From the NCBI GenBank assembly GCA_017631775.1, contig JAGBSQ010000255.1, forward strand, positions 1-8,079: 8,079 bases of DNA, given 5' to 3'. Numbering within the stretch: the stretch's first letter is position 1; each line of letters begins with the position of its first letter. The position numbers and the translations under genes are program-made. The DNA is from Clostridia bacterium (GTDB lineage Bacteria > Bacillota_A > Clostridia > Oscillospirales > CAG-272). Below, one piece after another: positions 5,794-8,079 of this stretch. The notes beneath the pieces are model-generated. The model did no database searches. It saw nothing but the letters and a program-made list of their open reading frames with translations, and had not been told where the DNA came from.

Positions 5794-6990
5794 TTAGCCG
5801 AAGAAGGACAGCAATACGCCTGCGGCAACGGCAGAACCGATAACGCCTGCTACGTTGGGGCCCATTGCGTGCATCAAAAGGAAGTTGGAAGGATCGGCTT
5901 TTTGTCCCTCTACTTGAGCAACGCGCGCTGCCATAGGAACATCGGATACGCCTGCGGAACCGAGAAGGGGGTTGATTGTGCCGCCCGAAATCTTGTTCAT
6001 GATCTTAGCTGTAATCAAGCCACCAACGGTGGAGATCATAAATGCGGTAAGACCGAGAACAATGATCAAAAGTGTTCTTACGTCCAAGAAGGATTTTGCG
6101 GTTGCGGTTGCACCAACGCTAATGCCGAGGAAGATGGTAACAATGTTCATCAACTCGTTTTGTGCAGTTTTGGAAAGACGGTCGGTAACGCCGCAAACGT
6201 TGAGCAGGTTACCAAACATCAAGCAACCGATCAGCACGAGTGCATCGGGAACGATGAGCGCTACAACAATGGTAACACAAATCGGGAACAAAATCTTTTC
6301 AACCTTGCTAACCTTGCGGAGCGCGGTCATTTTGATTTTTCTTTCCTTTTCGGTGGTCAACAGCTTCATAATAGGCGGTTGGATCATAGGAATGAGCGCC
6401 ATATAGGAATATGCCGCAATCGCGATTGCACCGAGAAGCTCGGGAGCGAGGGTCTTTGTTACGGTAATTGCCGTAGGACCGTCGGCACCGCCGATGATAC
6501 CGATGGAGGCTGCTTGCTCGGGAGTAAAGAAGCCCGAAAGAAGTGCGCCTGCAAATGCTACAAATACGCCAAGCTGTGCACCTGCACCGATGAGCAGGCT
6601 CTTGGGGTTAGAGATCAAAGGAGTGAAATCGGTCATGGCGCCAATGCCGATAAAGATAAGGCAGGGGTACAGACCGGTTTTAACACCGATGTAAAGAATG
6701 TCAAGCAGACCGCCGTGGCGAAGGATTTCGCCATAGTTGATGGGGTCGCTCGTCATAAAATAGGCCTCGTGGAACAATCCACCGCCGGGGAGATTGGTCA
6801 AAAGCATTCCGATTGCAATGGGAAGGAGCAAAAGCGGCTCAAATCCCTTGGCAATGGCAAGATACACGAGTACGCAAACAATGCCTAACATAACAATGGT
6901 TTGCCACCACTCTGCTTCTACACTGTTGATCAAACGGTAGATGCCTGTGGATTGCCAAAAGTTAGAAAGGCTTTCTAAAAGTGCACCCAT
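5794..6990 (-). CDS. oadB: Sodium-pumping decarboxylase beta subunit (OadB/MmdB/GcdB family)
   Basis: This 398-residue, multi-helix membrane protein decarboxylates carboxybiotin and uses the energy to export Na+. The residues shown to matter in the Klebsiella enzyme are all present at a constant offset of 33. They are Asp170 in GGADGPTAI (for Asp203), Tyr196 (Tyr229), Asn340, Gly344, Ser349 and Arg356 in NPLLGSAGVSDVPMAAR (Asn373, Gly377, Ser382, Arg389). The other hallmarks GAMTDFTPLISNP (117-129) and MHAMGPNVAGVIGSA (373-387) are intact, so the pump should be functional. Length is normal for the family. An N-terminal extension of about 25 residues precedes the first helix. The gene lies between the biotin carrier (51-base gap) and oadA (24-base gap), in one operon. 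AAAGGAAA precedes the ATG. The sequence cannot tell whether oxaloacetate, methylmalonyl-CoA or glutaconyl-CoA is the substrate, because the subunit is shared by all three types. Confidence 0.96.
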   Translation of the reverse strand: MGALLESLSNFWQSTGIYRLINSVEAEWWQTIVMLGIVCVLVYLAIAKGFEPLLLLPIAIGMLLTNLPGGGLFHEAYFMTSDPINYGEILRHGGLLDILYIGVKTGLYPCLIFIGIGAMTDFTPLISNPKSLLIGAGAQLGVFVAFAGALLSGFFTPEQAASIGIIGGADGPTAITVTKTLAPELLGAIAIAAYSYMALIPMIQPPIMKLLTTEKERKIKMTALRKVSKVEKILFPICVTIVVALIVPDALVLIGCLMFGNLLNVCGVTDRLSKTAQNELMNIVTIFLGISVGATATAKSFLDVRTLLIIVLGLTAFMISTVGGLITAKIMNKISGGTINPLLGSAGVSDVPMAARVAQVEGQKADPSNFLLMHAMGPNVAGVIGSAVAAGVLLSFFG

Positions 6991-7010
6991 AAACGTGTTT
7001 CCTTTCTGTC

Positions 7011-7030
7011 AAATTCAAAAAGCGGAATTT
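7011..7030 (-). other. Small intercistronic hairpin upstream of oadB
   Basis: AAATTC and GAATTT (6 bp) enclose the 8-base loop CGCTTTTT on the minus strand, just before the ribosome binding site of oadB. It is not followed by a T tract, so it is unlikely to be a terminator. It could affect message stability or the relative yield of carrier and pump subunits. AT-rich short repeats arise easily by chance. Confidence 0.3.
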
Positions 7031-7041
7031 CCAAAAAGAAA

Positions 7042-7464
7042 TTAGTTCATGGTTACGAGAACTGCATCGGTTGCAACAGATGCGCCTTGGGTTACTTCTA
7101 CAGATGCAACAACACCGTCAGCGGGAGCCATGATGTCGTTTTCCATCTTCATTGCTTCGAGAACGCAGAGAACGTCACCCTTCTTAACGGTATCGCCAAC
7201 TTTTGCGTTAACCTTGATGATGGTGCCGGGCATGGGAGCCTTAACAGAGGTAGCGCCTGCCTTGCCTGCGGGTGCTGCTGCGGGTGCGGGAGCTGCTGCG
7301 GGTGCGGGAGCTGCTGCAGGAGCAGGAGCTGCTACGGGAGCGGGTGCTGCTACGGGAGCAACGGGAGCTGCGGGTGCTACGTAAGGAACGTATGCTGCGC
7401 CATTAACTTCCTCAACTACTACATCATAAATTACGCCATTAACAGTTACACGATAGTTCTTCAT
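7042..7464 (-). CDS. mmdC: Biotin carboxyl carrier subunit of the decarboxylase complex
   Basis: This 140-residue protein carries the biotin that shuttles CO2 from the carboxyltransferases to the membrane pump. Residues 1-25 form a short N-terminal segment (MKNYRVTVNGVIYDVVVEEV) typical of these carriers. Residues 29-67 are a flexible Ala/Pro linker made of APAPAA-like hexapeptides. From about 72 to 140 is the biotinyl/lipoyl domain with APMPGTI (76-82) and the attachment motif EAMKMEN, which puts biotin on Lys106. It corresponds to MmdC of Veillonella or the 1.3S subunit of transcarboxylase. The start is supported by AAAGGT 8 bases upstream. A 76-base gap separates it from the upstream oadG-like gene, the longest gap in the operon, and no clear promoter or hairpin was seen in it. 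The symbol assumes that the partial gene at the window edge is mmdA. Confidence 0.95.
   Translation of the reverse strand: MKNYRVTVNGVIYDVVVEEVNGAAYVPYVAPAAPVAPVAAPAPVAAPAPAAAPAPAAAPAPAAAPAGKAGATSVKAPMPGTIIKVNAKVGDTVKKGDVLCVLEAMKMENDIMAPADGVVASVEVTQGASVATDAVLVTMN
7274..7363 (-). repeat. 18-base coding tandem repeat in the biotin carrier linker
   Basis: Five consecutive 18-base units start at 7274, 7292, 7310, 7328 and 7346. On the plus strand each begins GCTGCT. The first two are identical, and the others drift progressively towards the 5' end of the gene. On the coding strand each unit encodes an Ala/Pro hexapeptide such as APAPAA. Because the unit is a multiple of three, gain or loss of copies would change linker length without breaking the frame. 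Confidence 0.9.
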
Positions 7465-7540
7465 AATATTTTACCTTTAACCTTTCAAAATTTAAGTTTA
7501 ATTTGTTATTGTTTAATAGTTTGTTTGATTGGGAGATTGA

Positions 7541-7948
7541 TTATCTTCTTGCGCCGCGTTTGCGTTCTGCGCGCTTGAAGGATACAACGCGGAATGCACC
7601 GGTCTCACCGGCCTCCGCTCTTGCGGCGGTAATTGCCGCGGTAATAGCCGCTACAACGGCTCCGTCATCTTCTGCTGCTGCAAGTGCTGCAGCAATGGCT
7701 GCGGCAATGGCTGCATCGTCTTGATTAGGAGCGGGTGCGGGAGCCGTCTTTTTGGGACGAGGCTCTTTTTCTTTCTTTTCACCCTTGTGCAATACAGAGT
7801 GCAAGATTTCGATCATCGCCCACAAAATTGCGAGAACCGCAAAAATGGTGAGCATTCCCATTAAGGTAACCGTGCCTGCTGTAGAAGCGCGTTCACTCAT
7901 GGCGATCTCTTCACCCGGTATTGTCAGGAACATAGGTAGATATTTCAT
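7541..7948 (-). CDS. oadG: OadG/MmdD-type small membrane subunit of the sodium-pump decarboxylase
   Basis: This 135-residue protein is likely the small anchor subunit that holds the carboxyltransferase and biotin carrier on the membrane pump. It has one membrane helix at about residues 24-52 (TVTLMGMLTIFAVLAILWAM), a Lys/Glu-rich stretch at 55-67 and a short Ala/Pro linker at 68-74. Two Ala-rich helical segments each begin with DD (77-92 and 94-111), and a basic tail with FRVVSFKR ends the protein. The VVSF(K/R)R tail after an AAI..AI helix is characteristic of Clostridial OadG proteins. The start at 7948 is supported by AGGGAGGT 6 bases upstream. An internal Met17 has only a weak site. It follows the partial carboxyltransferase gene by 15 bases, so the two are surely co-transcribed. 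Sequence conservation in this family is low, so position in the operon is part of the argument. Confidence 0.88.
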   Translation of the reverse strand: MKYLPMFLTIPGEEIAMSERASTAGTVTLMGMLTIFAVLAILWAMIEILHSVLHKGEKKEKEPRPKKTAPAPAPNQDDAAIAAAIAAALAAAEDDGAVVAAITAAITAARAEAGETGAFRVVSFKRAERKRGARR

Positions 7949-7963
7949 TGAGTTACCTCCCTA

Positions 7964-8079
7964 TCAAAGAGGAAGATTGCAGTGCTTGCGCAGGGGTGCG
8001 CCTGCATTTTTCATCATCAGCATATAAACTGCTGCGCAAATGCGTTGACGGAGCTCGGTTGCCTTTACAACGTCATCAA
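7964..8079 (-). CDS. mmdA: Acyl-CoA carboxyltransferase C-terminus (MmdA/PccB/12S type), cut by the window edge
   Basis: Only the last 38 codons are present; the gene continues beyond 8079. The visible residues end in RKHCNLPL and stop with TGA. This matches the end of the acyl-CoA carboxyltransferase family (methylmalonyl-CoA decarboxylase alpha, propionyl-CoA carboxylase beta, transcarboxylase 12S), which typically ends in a version of RKHGNIPL after a helix following a T-R or similar motif (here KATELRQR). A cysteine replaces the usual glycine in the terminal motif. It is the first visible gene of the operon and lies 15 bases before oadG. The order mmdA, mmdD/oadG, mmdC, mmdB is that of known methylmalonyl-CoA decarboxylase operons. 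A glutaconyl-CoA decarboxylase alpha subunit is an alternative that the missing part would settle. Confidence 0.82.
   Translation of the reverse strand, partial: DDVVKATELRQRICAAVYMLMMKNAGAPLRKHCNLPL

Noticed and set aside
4381..6888. 835-codon open frame on the plus strand opposite oadA and oadB
   Set aside because: It runs across two real genes and their spacer in the antisense codon register. Its translation is rich in Cys, His and Asn without any motif, and both minus-strand genes have full sets of catalytic residues.
7049..7384. Gly/Ala-rich plus-strand frame opposite the biotin carrier linker
   Set aside because: The repetitive translation is only the complement of the Ala/Pro tandem repeat. 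The minus strand holds the EAMKMEN biotin site.
7465..7540. Possible internal promoter or regulatory hairpin in the gap before the biotin carrier gene
   Set aside because: The gap is very AT-rich, and the only inverted repeats are short AAATT/AATTT pairs. No -35/-10 pair with acceptable spacing was found.

Overview
The window reads as chromosomal DNA of an anaerobic low-to-moderate GC Gram-positive bacterium, most likely a member of the Clostridia. The signs are consensus sigma-A promoters with 17-base spacers or extended -10 boxes, strong AAAGGAGG-type ribosome binding sites, T-tailed hairpin terminators, a BspA-like leucine-rich repeat lipoprotein, and a sodium-pumping decarboxylase operon of the type used by fermenters. 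A more exact taxonomic placement cannot be made from the sequence alone. No insertion sequence, CRISPR array, phage gene or frameshifted gene was seen.

Layout from left to right. Positions 1-110 are AT-rich and appear noncoding. A CAT-anticodon tRNA gene (141-217, minus) follows, with its own promoter and terminator; its features favour the isoleucine AUA-reading tRNA-Ile2 over methionine. A lipoprotein gene runs the other way (369-1025, plus), with an extended -10 promoter. It ends at a bidirectional terminator shared with a convergent gene for an unrecognised six-helix membrane protein (1057-2232, minus), which has a very good promoter. Next is a large cytosolic protein of the glutaminase A-like (DUF4965/DUF1793) family (2324-4264, minus). 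The right half (4372-8079, minus) is the downstream part of one operon.

In transcription order that operon encodes the C-terminus of a methylmalonyl-CoA/propionyl-CoA type carboxyltransferase (cut by the window edge), a small OadG-type membrane subunit, a stand-alone biotin carrier with an Ala/Pro linker, the OadB sodium-pump subunit with all key residues present, and a biotin-domain-free OadA/5S carboxyltransferase. The pump, biotin carrier and anchor could therefore serve two carboxyltransferases, one acting on an acyl-CoA and one on oxaloacetate/pyruvate. This would link decarboxylation of methylmalonyl-CoA and oxaloacetate to Na+ export, or move carboxyl groups between the two substrate pools as the 12S/5S/1.3S transcarboxylase of propionibacteria does. 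The operon promoter lies upstream, outside the window. A long-loop inverted repeat after oadA probably ends or attenuates the transcript before the glutaminase-like gene.

The most unusual points are the two-carboxyltransferase arrangement, the avoidance of TTA, CTA and TCA codons in the metabolic genes (which creates very long but spurious antisense reading frames), the orphan membrane protein, and repeat-built Ala-rich segments in two of the pump subunits.
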